64,000 nt of DNA from Alloascoidea africana. Its lineage: Eukaryota; Ascomycota; Alloascoideomycetes; Alloascoideales; Alloascoideaceae. The notes beneath the pieces were generated by a model, which saw only the letters and a list, made by a program, of their open reading frames with translations, was not told where the DNA came from and did not search any database. Shown piece by piece: positions 51,486 to 62,252 of this stretch (its first letter is position 1; every line of letters starts with the position of its first letter). The translations under genes were made by a program, and so were the position numbers. The stretch is taken from NCBI GenBank assembly GCA_030581615.1, contig JAKTTT010000005.1, forward strand, positions 248,001 through 312,000. The letters are read 5' to 3'.

Positions 51486-52508
51486 TCATGCCGCAGGTAC
51501 AGCCTCTTTTAGCACCTGATTCTTTTCCTGGCGTGGTGATTCTAACTGAGAATCCAAATGTGTAGCCCCATTTTCTCTTTCTTCCAAAAGTTCCTCTTCC
51601 TCTTCCTCTTCCTCAATCTCCTCTCCTTCTTGTTCCACATCCTCTCCGTCTTCCGAGTCGTAGACATCATCTGTGGTTCTGCGGATAGACAAGGTTGGCT
51701 TGACCGAGGCATTTGCCAAAGTCCAATTGGCCAAAGCGCTTTCTGCATCCATGATGATCTGTTTAGACGCCTCATACCCATCGTAGGCTGGCCTTGTCTC
51801 ACCTGGAGTCACTGGAGAATCATCCAAAAGCTCCAACAGGGCCTTTCCGTAGCCGGCAATAAGAGCCAGCTTTTCGCTGGTCTCTCTAAAACTATCAAAT
51901 AGATAATGGAAAGCAGCTTTCATCTTTTCTCTCGTTATATTTGATAGTTGAGCCTCTGCAACCAAACTCTCTGCTTCCGCTCTTACCAATTCTTGTTCCA
52001 AAACGACGATCTTGGGAGAGTTGGGATCCTTGTATTTTAAATATGCTATTTGGTCTGTAATCTTGTCCTTTCGGTCTCTTGAAGGTTGAACTGAAGCCTC
52101 AATGTTCCTGATGGACTTTAGAGTGATTCTGTACTGGTCGTACTTGTCGATCTGCTGGTCCTCCAATTCCCCAATTTCGTAGATTAAGACGCCGAGCTTA
52201 TCCGTGACATCGCTAACATCATCGTCGTTATCCTCACCCCAAAGAGAAAGCTGTTTCGCCACTTCTCTTCTTTCATTGGCCACGAGCTCCATTGACCTCA
52301 TGACATTCTTCTCCATTTTAATGAGCTGTGCCAGTCTTTTTGCCAGTTCAGGGCTCATTGAGCCCGCCGTTTGGCGACGAAAGGAATGTGCAATGGATCC
52401 CTTACCAAAGAACTTGTGAGACTTTGTGGATGAAGGTGGCGGGGGAGGGGTCGACAGCTGTGAAGCTGTTGGTGCCCGGCTACCGCGGAGTGAGTACGTT
52501 CTGTGCAT
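51486..52508 (-). CDS. PIL1: Eisosome core BAR-domain protein
   Basis: A 340-residue protein with the hallmark N terminus MHRTYSLRGSRAPTASQL. The long BAR-type helical body (about 45-265) contains LIKMEKNVMRSMELVANERR, NDDDVSDVTDKLGVLIYE, SVQPSRDRKDKITDQIAYL, LEQELVRAEAESLVAEAQ and IAGYGKALLELLDDSPVTP, all close to yeast Pil1/Lsp1. The C-terminal tail is very acidic (a Glu run at about 291-310). It self-assembles under furrows in the plasma membrane, binds PI(4,5)P2 and organises membrane compartments. Phosphorylation by Pkh kinases is known for yeast Pil1. Pil1 and Lsp1 cannot be told apart by eye, and a single ancestral copy is likely in such a lineage. It shares a 492-bp divergent promoter with SYM1. 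Confidence 0.96.
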   Translation of the reverse strand: MHRTYSLRGSRAPTASQLSTPPPPPSSTKSHKFFGKGSIAHSFRRQTAGSMSPELAKRLAQLIKMEKNVMRSMELVANERREVAKQLSLWGEDNDDDVSDVTDKLGVLIYEIGELEDQQIDKYDQYRITLKSIRNIEASVQPSRDRKDKITDQIAYLKYKDPNSPKIVVLEQELVRAEAESLVAEAQLSNITREKMKAAFHYLFDSFRETSEKLALIAGYGKALLELLDDSPVTPGETRPAYDGYEASKQIIMDAESALANWTLANASVKPTLSIRRTTDDVYDSEDGEDVEQEGEEIEEEEEEEELLEERENGATHLDSQLESPRQEKNQVLKEAVPAA

Positions 52509-53000
52509 TGGAATGTTTCACTGGAGGAGGGAAAGAAGACGAGATGCCAAAAAGAGCGCCAAAAAGCGTTTGGTGGTGGGCTTATTTATATTTCCATGTG
52601 CTGGAACGTGCTACACCCGACCACCCGGACTGGGGGCTCAAAACCTGTGGGCCGTTTTAGGTCCCGAGACTAGACCGAGATAGCAATTATTTAGTGCATT
52701 TTGTGTCTGTGTTCAGTGATTCAGTAGCAATCGACTGGCAATTTGATGAGGATGGCTGAGTGCTAGATGGGTCCAGTGGTCAAAGAGATCAGCGGCGCCT
52801 AAACCTGACGGCGTGAGTCAATTAAGGTTATCAGAGTGATAGAATCTTGTTTCTCTCACGATGATGGCTTTCTCTTTCTCTGGCTGCTACTTTGTTTCTT
52901 TCAAGTACCACTCCACTCCAGATTTTTAAGACAATTGCAATTGCAATTGTGATTGTGATTTGAAATTACTTTTCTCGTTCTTCTATCGTCTTTGTAAATA
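52509..53000. other. Divergent promoter between PIL1 and SYM1
   Basis: 492 bp between diverging starts, with a CAATTG/GATTGT-type alternating repeat near 52932-52965. No gene was seen. Confidence 0.55.
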
Positions 53001-53838
53001 ATGTCCTTTTTCACACGCTGGTATACTCGACAAATCACAAAACGGCCGTTGGTCACCAATATGATCACAACTGCGGTAAGTACTAACTACGCATTTTGTT
53101 CAGAATTCATGACAAGAACATGTATGATCATTAGATCTGGTATATGTTTCTTTCATTAATTCAACATGAATGCCGGTAATGCTTGTGTCTCTGTTTTCAA
53201 GGCTGAATAAGATTGGGGAAAGAAACTGATGCTGACATTTGTCTCAGGCTTTGTTTGGTACAGGAGACGTACTAGCCCAGACATTCTTCCCAGCAAATAT
53301 CGATAAACCCAAAGATGGCGCAGATGGGATATCGAAAAGTCTTACACCTGATAGTGTCCAAGATCGCAAGCTTGGCCAACATGTGTTCTCAACATTTGAC
53401 TACAAAAGGACATTGAGGGCATCGCTCTATGGCGGCATTGTTTTCGCACCTATAGGAATGAAATGGTATCAGGTTCTCAACGGTATAAAAATCTCAGAAA
53501 CAAACGCTGGGCTAAATGTATTGGCAAGAGTGGCAATGGATCAATTGCTTTTCTCGCCTTGTGGTATCCCATTCTACTATTTTTGCATTGGGACTATGGA
53601 GGGTCAAACGTTGTCCCAGGTGAAAGAATCCGTGGCTCTCAATTTCAAGCCTACTCTTTTCACAAATTGGATGTGCTGGCCTGCTTTCCAATTGCTAAAC
53701 TTCCGATTCACGCCTTTGGAATACAGACTTCTCTGTGTAAACATTGTAAGCATTGCTTGGAATTGTTTTCTCAGTTATAGAAATTCGGTCAATGGAGCCT
53801 CTGCATTGGCATCTAAACACGAAACAAATATATTGTGA
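53001..53838 (+). CDS. SYM1: Mitochondrial inner-membrane Mpv17/PMP22-family protein
   Basis: Two exons, 53001-53075 and 53248-53838, encode 221 residues. Exon 1 ends KRPLVTNMITTA at donor GTAAGT. Exon 2 opens ALFGTGDVLAQTFFP. The 172-bp intron has GCTGAC 12 nt from its acceptor; a chance TACTAAC sits right after the donor and cannot be the branch site. Family features are the early GDVLAQ, DYKRTLRASLYGGIVFAPIGMKWY, a middle membrane pair, and the C-terminal WMCWPAFQLLNFRFTPLEYR followed by the Trp-x2-FLSY signature (IAWNCFLSY). Yeast Sym1 is needed for growth on ethanol at high temperature and probably forms an inner-membrane channel. An insert of about 25 residues after exon 1 (about 42-70) makes it slightly longer than S. 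cerevisiae Sym1 (197). Confidence 0.94.
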
Positions 53839-55294
53839 AAGGAATGATAGGGTAGATTATACATATTTCTATAAATCTTGTTTTGAATTCATGATACACC
53901 AGCTCAAAGTGAAATCGTAATGCGATTGAAAGAAAGCCATAGAGTGGAGGTTGGAGACTTTGTTCGCTCATACAAATGGCTTGGATAAAAGGGGAACCTT
54001 TTCTTAACTGTTTTCTAGCAAAATATCCATTCTTATTGCGATATCTATACCAAATAACTAATGTTTAAACCTGTTGGAAAACACGTTAGTAAGCTGAAAG
54101 CATCATCAAGTTGGATAAAAATTGCTTTTTCTTTTTGTATTCTTTTCTTCACCAAAAATATAAAAAAAATCAGAGTAGCGGTTCTTAAGTATATGCTTCA
54201 TTACAAAGTCAGACCAAAGGCAAAAAGAATCATCTTTTTTTTTTTAATACATCCAGAACAAAAGCATCCCAATCTGAGATAAAATGAAAATGAAAAGGAA
54301 AAACAAACTCACATTATAAGATAAACAATCCACTTGGACTGGCCATGATGGTATAAAAAGTTGAGAGAGAAACTAAAAAATCTGTTGAAAAAGAAAATTT
54401 CTTAAAAAAATGCAAATGACTCCTTGGCGCATAGATAAGAAGTGGTTAACAAGCCAGTTAAATTCAAGGGAATGTTACCCGGAGGTTATGTCACCGCTTG
54501 AATTGGAGAGTTTGCGCAAACTAGGCGGGAATGTCCACCTCTGGGGAAACCAAAAGTGGGTGGCACTTGTGGGCGGAATAACAGTGAGGGCCTATAAGCA
54601 TAAATAGTGCGTGAAATAGCCTCTAGTTGTAGTTCTCGAACCGATAACTTCATCGCCAATCTAACTCTCTCTAGTTCAACAATTAATTGACCTTGCAATG
54701 ATATTATTAGGAGCAACTAGATTATAACTCTTTTTTCCCCAAATTTTTAAGAAAAGGGGATGTGAAATATTAGCACAGATGGCGAGTAATGAACAAATGA
54801 CATAAACTATTATCTTCATCTTTTTTTTCTTTCTTTTATAAAAAAAAATGTAAAAATGTCAAAATATAACTACTAGCATCAACAACAACTGAAAGGTAAG
54901 GTAAACTCAAAAAGGAACAAAAAGAACTAACGAATGTAACAATGCTTTGGATTAGTGGGGACGATAGCAAAAGAAGGAGAAGGTTTTAAAAACAACAGAC
55001 AGTGTATTAATGTAATAAAAGAAGGACATAAATGCGCTCGTATACCAAACAACAAAATAGAGAGTAATGGGCTTCGTTCATATAAGGATAATTCTTAACT
55101 GAAATTACATAATCTGTGAGAAAGGAACAAGCTCCCCATTTTTCATTTTTCAAAATTTTTTTTTTTCCAAGGGGACTGTAGAAACTCAAAATGACAAATG
55201 ACAAATGCCAGAAAAAGCTTGAAGTCAGGAATATGAAATGAGAGATGATGAAAATAACGCAAAAAAAAAAAACAAAGAAGAGCAAAATGCTTAA
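53839..55294. other. Convergent gap between SYM1 and VTS1
   Basis: 1.46 kb, AT-rich with A- and T-runs. One 65-codon ORF at 54410 sits behind a TATA-like motif (listed separately). Otherwise no gene was recognised. Confidence 0.45.
54410..54607 (+). CDS. Possible 65-residue ORF, unknown
   Basis: A short ATG-initiated ORF placed 58 bp behind a TATAAAAAG at 54352-54360, encoding a basic, Trp-containing peptide with no family match. The promoter-like spacing is suggestive, but such ORFs arise by chance. Confidence 0.2.
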   Translation: MQMTPWRIDKKWLTSQLNSRECYPEVMSPLELESLRKLGGNVHLWGNQKWVALVGGITVRAYKHK

Positions 55295-57415
55295 TTAAAT
55301 GTTGGCAAACTCGCCAAGATTTGCACGTTCCTTAACATTAACAAACACTTTTAACATCTTTCGCCGGGCCCCAAGAGCACTCACTCCTTTCATCTCAAGT
55401 TGTTCATCGGACAGTTCAACCAGGTCTCTCCAATTCAAATCTTTCAAGTTCTCGGTGTACTTGTGTAACCTCAAGGACCTCAACCAGCTGGGGATATCCT
55501 GTAATAACTCGGGTGTGATACAATCAACCGTTCTGGGAGACAAGGGTGTCATAGGACCTTCATTGATCAACTGAGATTGCTTGAAAGGAGTAATAGGACT
55601 GGGAACATGTTTGAACTTGCTCTTAGAAGGCTGCTGAGACTGAGACTGCATTGAAAGCCTTGAAGGAGAATTGTTCTTTGGCTGGTAAATGATGTCACCG
55701 TTTCCATTCTTCTCAGGTCCGTTGCCAAAGACCACTTGGTTGTGAACACGACCAGGCGATGATAGAGGTTGGTCCCAAGCGCTACGCATAGGCAGTGTAG
55801 CGGACTTGGGTTCATTTCCAACAACGTTCTTGAAAGACATCTTCAACAAGGATGAAGAGTCATGCTCAGACTTGTGTCGAGGCTGTCCACTGGGTCTCTC
55901 ACTAATTGGGCTTGCAAGGCTTGGTCTTGCAGAATTGGGCGTGCCAGGACCCCTTCTTCTTGAATTTTGTCCAAAGCCTTCCTGAGTAGGTGTGGAGCCT
56001 CGCTGTTGAGAGTCCAGCATTGCCCTAGAGTTCACAGTGGACAGGGCCGCAAGTTTCAGATTTGTGGAAGTCTGGATTTCATCGACAAGCTTGTATGGGC
56101 TTGCGGGACCTCCATTTTCGGTGATGGGGGTGTTCAGCAAAGAGGCCAGGTCCAGAGGGAAACCCGGCATTTTCGAAGTCTGGGGGGTATGCACAATGTT
56201 GGCGGCAGGCGTGAAGCGTGAGCTATCCCCGAGTTGGTAGTCCTTGTTGTTGCCAATAGCCGTCTTTGGAGGGTCGATACCCAGATAAGACTTGTAGCTC
56301 TGTCTGTGGCTGCTGAAGCCCGAAGGTTTGCGAACATGTTTATTCGCCATTTCTACATTAGCGCCTTCATCTCTCATCGAGTGCCAATTGGCACGCTGGG
56401 CAGAGGCTGGGTCGGCCGATTTTGGTCGCTGGATCAAATTAGGAACCGAAAGCTCGAACCCAGGCGGCGGAGGAGTATTTGTCTGGAGCTGCAGGGTAGT
56501 AGTAGTAGTAGTATTGTTATCATTCTGGCGCTGGGGCTGCTGCTGAATCCGTGTATTCACGGACGGCTGGTTGTCTTGAGAAGATGGCAAGATGAAGTTC
56601 GGGCTCAGGTTACTCAGGTACTGGGCCAGCTGGGGCGCGGTGCCCAGGCTGGGCGACAAGATGGCGTTCAGGGAGGTCTGCTGCTGGGGGACAGTCAGGA
56701 CTGTGGTGGAAATGCCTGGAGGCGGAGGCACAGATTGTGCAGAAATTGAGCCGGAAGAGGACACAGAGGCAGGAGAAGTTTTGTCAGACGCCGCCTTGTC
56801 GGAAGCACTGGTGCTCTTGTCATCAACAAGGTGCGGTAATCCTGCCTCTTGTTTGGGTTCAAACTGGTCTTCGCCGACGATCTGAGCCATACTGGCGAGA
56901 TTTGCAGACAGCTTTGCCTGGACAGCCTTTTGATGTTCTGCAGTTGCAACTGCCATCTTTTTCAGCAGGGTGTTGATTGCGAGAGTCTTTTCTTCATAGG
57001 AAAGTATGTCAAACCACTGTTCAATAGAGTCTAGCTCATCAGCAAACGTTTCTTGTGTGGAGGAACTATTTTTATCGCCTCCTGAACTACTTTCTGTGGG
57101 TTCTGCTTTAAGAAGCAGGTCAGAATCAGCATTGTTTGAGCTTTCGGGGTGAGCAATCGCCGCAGAAGTTTCCGTTTGCGGGCTGTTTGCCTCAGTGGCT
57201 TCTTCTACATTGTTCTGTGAAGAGGAAGACGGAGACGGAGACGAAGAGCATTCTTCAGTGGAGGGACCACCAGAGGATGGTGCCTCGCGCTTAGGGTCGG
57301 GAGTGGGATCCAAGGTAATAGCGGTAGTTTGGTGGGCATCAGCAGTTGAAGATGGGTTATCCAGGCCAGGAGGAGGAGACACTGTCAGGCGAGGGGGATC
57401 TGTGATGGTGGTCAT
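55295..57415 (-). CDS. VTS1: Smaug-type RNA-binding post-transcriptional regulator
   Basis: A 706-residue protein starting at the first in-frame ATG (57415); the open frame further upstream lacks one. The C-terminal SAM domain (about 640-700) reads [48 protein letters not shown], the Vts1/Smaug type that binds hairpins with a CNGG-type loop and recruits Ccr4-Not for decay. A conserved N-terminal block at about 145-205 ([20 protein letters not shown], then [14 protein letters not shown]) is the pseudo-HEAT/Vts1 segment. The middle is Ser/Pro/Gln-rich and disordered, with [11 protein letters not shown]-type short motifs. S. cerevisiae Vts1 has 523 residues; the extra length is in the disordered parts. 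RPS27 starts about 1 kb away on the other strand. Confidence 0.94.
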   Translation of the reverse strand: MTTITDPPRLTVSPPPGLDNPSSTADAHQTTAITLDPTPDPKREAPSSGGPSTEECSSSPSPSSSSQNNVEEATEANSPQTETSAAIAHPESSNNADSDLLLKAEPTESSSGGDKNSSSTQETFADELDSIEQWFDILSYEEKTLAINTLLKKMAVATAEHQKAVQAKLSANLASMAQIVGEDQFEPKQEAGLPHLVDDKSTSASDKAASDKTSPASVSSSGSISAQSVPPPPGISTTVLTVPQQQTSLNAILSPSLGTAPQLAQYLSNLSPNFILPSSQDNQPSVNTRIQQQPQRQNDNNTTTTTTLQLQTNTPPPPGFELSVPNLIQRPKSADPASAQRANWHSMRDEGANVEMANKHVRKPSGFSSHRQSYKSYLGIDPPKTAIGNNKDYQLGDSSRFTPAANIVHTPQTSKMPGFPLDLASLLNTPITENGGPASPYKLVDEIQTSTNLKLAALSTVNSRAMLDSQQRGSTPTQEGFGQNSRRRGPGTPNSARPSLASPISERPSGQPRHKSEHDSSSLLKMSFKNVVGNEPKSATLPMRSAWDQPLSSPGRVHNQVVFGNGPEKNGNGDIIYQPKNNSPSRLSMQSQSQQPSKSKFKHVPSPITPFKQSQLINEGPMTPLSPRTVDCITPELLQDIPSWLRSLRLHKYTENLKDLNWRDLVELSDEQLEMKGVSALGARRKMLKVFVNVKERANLGEFANI

Positions 57416-58437
57416 ATTAGACGAAAAGAAGCGTGTACAGTCGTATATATTCAATATATAGCGAGCCAAGGAAGCTTAGACGAAAGTGGGGCAAAGTAGA
57501 TGCGAATATTAGATATGCCGTAGGGGGGGGAGAAAGATGCTACCGCCGTCCAGCAGCTTACACAGTGTTGATAAACTGGTGACAGAAACAAATGTCGAGG
57601 GAAGAGGAAGGGAAAGAGAAGAGAAGAGAAGGAAAGAAAAGACCCCGTGCGGATGGGATTTATTGACACCTGCGGTTGCCCGTGAGACGGGGCGAGATTC
57701 TTGACAGAGGAAAAACAGGGCGTTCGCGGATTGTCAGGCCCTGCCGGAGTGTTTCAGGCATGGAAGCCAGCTCGCGGAGAGAAGAATGCTCTGCTTCTGG
57801 AAAGAAGCGTTTTGTTCCGGGAATGGCTTTGTTCAGTTCAGTGCAGTTCAGCCCGTTGGCGGTGGGACCGCGCAGTGTGTTTCAGATCGAAGCTTTGATC
57901 TTGGTCTTTGGTCTTTGATCTTGGTCTTTGATCCGGCGCGACGCGCTGGGCGCGAGAAGTGGGTCTCTGGACACTCACTCGTCCTCCAGTCCGGGTCCAA
58001 GCTCACAGAGCCGCCAGCCGGAATCTGGGGAACCCCGAAAGGCCTGGGCAGGGTTCAGCGGCCTCGCGGGACGGGCCAGGCAGGCCAGACGGGCCAGCGA
58101 CGCTCTACGTCTACGTCTACGACTACGTCTACATCCACGGCTACGCCGGTCCCGTCCCAGGCCAGATTCGCACGACGGCGTGCTTCTCCGGCCACCAGAG
58201 CGGTCGCAAAGGAAAGAGGCCCGCACAGAGAAAGAAGGACCGGCCTGTTGAAAAAGGTTGATCGTTCCCGCCCAAATAGGAAACCGCCGTCACAGCAATG
58301 CGCGTAGGCGTACGCGTACGTGTAAGCGTAACTCTGAGAACGGAAAAGAGGCTCTTCTGCCAAAATGGCTACCCTTCTTCAAACAACACCTGCCTCAGCA
58401 TCCATATTCAATCACCAGAATAGATTAATCGTGCAAG
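57416..58437. other. Divergent region between VTS1 and RPS27, GC-rich centre
   Basis: 1.0 kb. From about 57650 to 58260 it is strongly GC-rich, with overlapping ORFs on all strands that look low-complexity (Arg/Pro/Gly) and not conserved. Short tandem patterns are seen: GATCTTGGTCTTTG (57897-57930), TACGTC-type units (58103-58150) and GTACGC-type units (58305-58335). It presumably holds both promoters. Confidence 0.5.
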
Positions 58438-58997
58438 ATGGTGAGTAGACGTGTGCTGGATACAGACGTATCAACTGAAATGAGAAGGAGCAAAAGGGGG
58501 AGTCAACCCGGTTTTCTTCCACCCAATAGGCTTTTCACGACAGTATTTTTACGCTTTTTATGAGTGATTAGAGACGAGCCAGGTCAAGAACAAAGATGGT
58601 ACTACAAAGCTATCGAACGCTTTGCTATGATACTGTGTTTGTCAAATCTGTCCATTCCGATAAATGCTCCTTCAACTTGCTCCTTGATTCTCATTTCTGT
58701 AGAACCTTTCATCTCCAAGTCACAGTTTCTAACCAACTCTTCAAACTATAGGTTCTAGTTCAAGATTTGCTTAACCCCAATCCTCAATCCGAGTTGAGAA
58801 AGCACAAACTCAAGACATTGGTCCCAACTCCACGATCATACTTTATGGATGTCAAGTGCCCAGGATGTCTCAACATCACAACCGTCTTCTCACACGCCCA
58901 GACCGCTGTTACATGCGGTTCATGCTCTACCGTTCTGTGCCAACCAACAGGAGGTAAGGCCAGACTTACAGAGGGCTGCTCTTTCCGAAGAAAGTAA
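58438..58997 (+). CDS. RPS27: 40S ribosomal protein S27 (eS27)
   Basis: Exon 1 is only the start codon (58438-58440). A 311-bp intron follows (donor GTGAGT; TTCTAAC branch site 19 nt from the acceptor), then exon 2 at 58752-58997. The product has 82 residues, exactly the yeast length: [20 protein letters not shown], then [21 protein letters not shown] and [13 protein letters not shown], giving the four zinc-binding cysteines, and ending EGCSFRRK. S. cerevisiae RPS27 genes also have an intron directly after the ATG, so this position is old. Without the splice the frame would have no ATG and would lose the conserved opening. Confidence 0.97.
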
Positions 58998-59431
58998 ACA
59001 AATCTATCTCCGCGACTTTAGAAAAAGAAAAATCTCTTTACAGATATGTGACTGCAAAAAATCTCGAGAGCAAAAACATGTGTGCCATTGAAAAGTTCTT
59101 CTGCATCCAACAAAACATCAACTAAATGTATTTTCTTTTTATTCATGTGTGCGGTTCCTATGTATATCTAGTACTTTTAATAAACAGATGTCTTGTTGTG
59201 GGAACCAATTGTTGGTTTTGGCGCTCAAATTTCTGTTCTCCTGTGTTTTTTATGACGTAGACTCCAACCAGTTGGCTTTTTGTCTGATGAAATTGGCATG
59301 TCAAAACCAAGGAAAAACGGCTCTTGTGTGGGCTAAAAACCGTACGCCTGCCCGCCTAAGTCGTATGCACCGGAGATTATACGACAATCGTTCTATTCTT
59401 TACAAAACATCCCCTATTGTTCACTTCTTCA
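58998..59431. other. Intergenic between RPS27 and EMP24
   Basis: 434 bp with no recognisable gene. Its 3' end is presumably the EMP24 promoter. Confidence 0.5.
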
Positions 59432-60267
59432 ATGATAACGAAGCGTTTGGTCTTTCTGCTCTCTTTCCTGATGCTCATGAGCACCAGCATCGCACACAAT
59501 GTGTTGCTGCGTCCCAAGGATAAAGCGTGCTTCTTTGAGAAGTTGAATAAGGGTGATACGATGGCAGTTAGGTTTCAAATCGGGAACCGTGATCCTACCA
59601 GCTCAGAACAGTTAACCGCCGACTTTTGGGTATGTAGAGCCTGGGTTTTGATCGTTTTGCCGTTTTTGAAGGTGTCATCTTGGGTTGCCATGGTTGATGC
59701 ATCCTACTCTAAGATGTATTGGCATGGATCTCATGCAATGGGTTATGCTTTCTACACCACAATAGATGAAGACTAACACAAAGTGGCCCTAAAGATTTTG
59801 GATCCGAGTGGGAGGAAGATCTTGCATAGTGACGGTATATCACATGGCGATGAAAGTGTGGATATCCAAGTGAAGGGGAAACACACATACTGTTTCTCAA
59901 ACGAGAGATGGAGCGTTGCCACAAAAGACGTCACATTTCATGGGCATGGGATAGTCTACGTTGGTCGGAATGAAGATGATACTAGCGGTTTGGATAAAGA
60001 GATATCAAAGCTTGGAAGGTTGATTCAAGAGGTCCAAGAGGAACAGGTAGGTTCCACCATTTATTGCTAAATGGCAAATGGTTTCTAACACTGACTACTT
60101 TGCAGACGTACATCACCATCAGAGAAAGAACACACAGAAATACAGCAGAGTCTACAAACGACCGCGTGAAATGGTGGAGCATATTTCAACTCGTTGTGGT
60201 TTTCGCAAACAGCGTTTTCCAGATTTTCTATCTGAAGCATTTTTTTGAGGTGAAGATGATTGTGTAA
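59432..60267 (+). CDS. EMP24: p24-family cargo receptor of COPII vesicles
   Basis: Three exons, 59432-59629, 59795-60046 and 60106-60267, encode 203 residues, the same as S. cerevisiae Emp24. A signal peptide (about 1-21) precedes the GOLD domain: HNVLLRPKDKACFFEKLNKG, RFQIGNRDPTSSEQLTADFW, then ILDPSGRKIL and HTYCFSNERWSVATKDVTF (the two disulfide cysteines). A coiled coil and TYITIRERTHRNTAESTNDR lead into one membrane span and a tail ending FFEVKMIV with a Phe-Phe COPII-type signal. For intron 1 (165 bp) I chose the AG at 59793-59794, 18 nt after ACTAAC, because it keeps frame and GOLD spacing; an AG 11 nt earlier gives a stop. Intron 2 is 59 bp. Emp24 pairs with Erv25 to load GPI-anchored proteins at ER exit. 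Confidence 0.96.
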
Positions 60268-61298
60268 GCTGAGGAATCAAGATTGGGCTTAGTCGTCATG
60301 GGTCTGGAATTGCTATTGATTTGCCATATGGTTCAGTTTTGTTTTCGTGGTTAGGTTTTTAACCAGTACCTCCATTTCCCAGTGAATACAAATATTAATC
60401 ATAGAGATACAGCCCAGTAATACCAGAGTGAATTGATAAAATCATGGCGCGTAGAGAGTAGTGAAAAGTGAATCAGAGGGTAATATCAAGTGTTGACACG
60501 TTGAGCCTCCAAGTTTTGATCAATTTATCATCCCATTCTGCTATACTTTGATCTAGAAGTATATATTACGTAGACTCAACACAAACGTTGTACCAGGTTT
60601 TTATCAAAATAACAGGCAAACATGATGATCAAAATGCAAGTGAAAAAAAAACAAACGGATTCTTATCGAGGCTGGCAATCCATGCGAAAAGTTTCATTGC
60701 TTTTGCTCCCTTTTCTGATTATCTTAAAACAACTGTTTCTGTAAGTCAAGTCAAGAAATCTTTGCAAAGGACAAGCCCATAAAGAAAAAAAAGGGCTGGC
60801 ATTCGCTTCTTGCAAAAGAAGAATAAAACGACAGCTACCAGCCACTCTTTCCTTTTTTCATCCTGCCGCATACATATTTTCCCACAGATTTAATTCTTTT
60901 TTTTTTTTCCATTTCCAGCTGCGCGTGAAGCGTTTTGCAAAGTACTGAGATCTTCAGATACCAAAACCAAGCACTAGAAAGGCATGCCGTCTGTAATTTT
61001 TGCTCTCCAAAATCACAAAGCCATAAAGACGCGGCTGGTAACTAAATGTCTTGACTAGAAAATACGTCTCAAGCCTCACCCATGTGGTGGCTGGTCTGCC
61101 AGTACTGGCTGGTTCTGATTCTAATGGGGCGGGCTGAACACTGTGCCAAATTACAGATGGAGAAACACACCTTCCAGCTTTCTCTGGTTCTTGATGTCAA
61201 GGAAAATACTGTAGATATATTAAAAACAGACTTATATATAATGTCCCAAATCTCTCATACTGATCCATCACTTAATCAGTTCCTAAATAGTCAAAAAA
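60268..61298. other. Intergenic, about 1 kb, upstream of the GPI protein
   Basis: AT-rich. No gene was recognised among short ORFs. A TATATATAA element at 61233-61241 lies about 60 bp before the next ATG. Confidence 0.5.
61233..61241 (+). promoter_or_regulatory. TATA box of the GPI-anchored protein gene
   Basis: TATATATAA, 58 bp upstream of the ATG at 61299. Confidence 0.55.
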
Positions 61299-62252
61299 AT
61301 GTTATCACAATTTCTAACTCTGTCTGCACTCACATTATTCTGTTCAGTCCTTGGGAGTCCAATTCCAGATAACGAAGCTTCTCAGGCTCTAGAATTAGCA
61401 CCCATCTCGATTGATGCCTTCCAGTTCGATATTGCATATGTCGCAACTTCCTATTCTACAATTGTCGTCGCAGCAGACGGTTGCACAACAACGCCGGTCG
61501 AAGTCGTCGCCCTCGTCACTTCAACGGAATACAAAGGCGGATGGGCCTCTTTCACAAGCACCACCACGGTGGGAATCGGCGAAGTCGCAGGCATGACATA
61601 CAACGATGCCTGTGGATGCACCGTCACATACTATTCGGGAGGTTGGGTAAACACCTACGTGCCTGAGACGACCACCTGGTGGGCCCCAGAAACATGGGTC
61701 GCAACGACGACTGAAGCTTGGGTAGCGGAAACAACAGCAGCGACCACGAACTGGGCCACCTACTGGGCTGGTGTTGAAACCACCCCGACTCCCACGGTTG
61801 AAACCCCGGTCGTTGTGGTCGAGACAAATACTCCTTGCGATTCCTGTGATAAGACAGTGCAGGCTCAACCGCCCACGACCACCACTTGCAACGATGGATG
61901 CGTTACTACTTCCACACCTTGCAACGACTGCGAAGAACCGACTACAACAACGGTGGTTACCGTTACTACGGGCTTCATCAGTGAAGAAGATGAGGAAACA
62001 ACGGTCGTGGTTGTTACAGTGACCACTGGGATCTTTCCAACGACATTTGAAAGCACTTTGGCAAATGGGGCCATAACCACCGTTGTTGAAGAAGCCAGCG
62101 TCAGTGTGATAGGAACCGAGAGCAATATACTGACTTTGACGACAGGAGCCGGCAGTTCGTTAAAGGTTCCCCTGTCCACTGAGGGACTAATTTACAATTA
62201 CAAAACCGGGGTTTTCTTTTTAACCTCAATTTTGATGATTTTTTTCTTGTAG
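61299..62252 (+). CDS. GPI-anchored Ser/Thr-rich cell-wall protein
   Basis: A 317-residue secreted protein with a signal peptide at residues 1-19 (LSQFLTLSALTLFCSVLGS). The mature part is rich in Thr, Val and Trp. A segment with three cysteines (TYNDACGCTVTYYSGGW) is followed by Trp-Ala-Thr-Thr repeats (WWAPETW, TEAWVAET, TTNWATYWAG) and two clusters with C-x2-C or C-x3-C spacing (CDSC, CNDGC, CNDC). Two VVTVTTG-type repeats come near 225-255. The C terminus has a short spacer with small residues (TTGAGSS) and ends in a hydrophobic tail (VFFLTSILMIFFL), the standard GPI-attachment signal. It should be heavily O-mannosylated and end in the plasma membrane or wall. No named family was recognised. 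EMP24 next door handles GPI cargo, but the adjacency need not mean anything. Confidence 0.85.
   Translation: MLSQFLTLSALTLFCSVLGSPIPDNEASQALELAPISIDAFQFDIAYVATSYSTIVVAADGCTTTPVEVVALVTSTEYKGGWASFTSTTTVGIGEVAGMTYNDACGCTVTYYSGGWVNTYVPETTTWWAPETWVATTTEAWVAETTAATTNWATYWAGVETTPTPTVETPVVVVETNTPCDSCDKTVQAQPPTTTTCNDGCVTTSTPCNDCEEPTTTTVVTVTTGFISEEDEETTVVVVTVTTGIFPTTFESTLANGAITTVVEEASVSVIGTESNILTLTTGAGSSLKVPLSTEGLIYNYKTGVFFLTSILMIFFL

Noticed and set aside
53081-53087. TACTAAC directly after the SYM1 donor
   Set aside because: It is 5 nt from the 5' splice site and cannot serve as the branch point of this intron; GCTGAC near the acceptor fits.
57786-58307. ORF of 173 codons upstream of RPS27
   Set aside because: Low-complexity Arg/Thr/Pro sequence from GC-rich tandem DNA, with open frames on every strand and no conserved motif.
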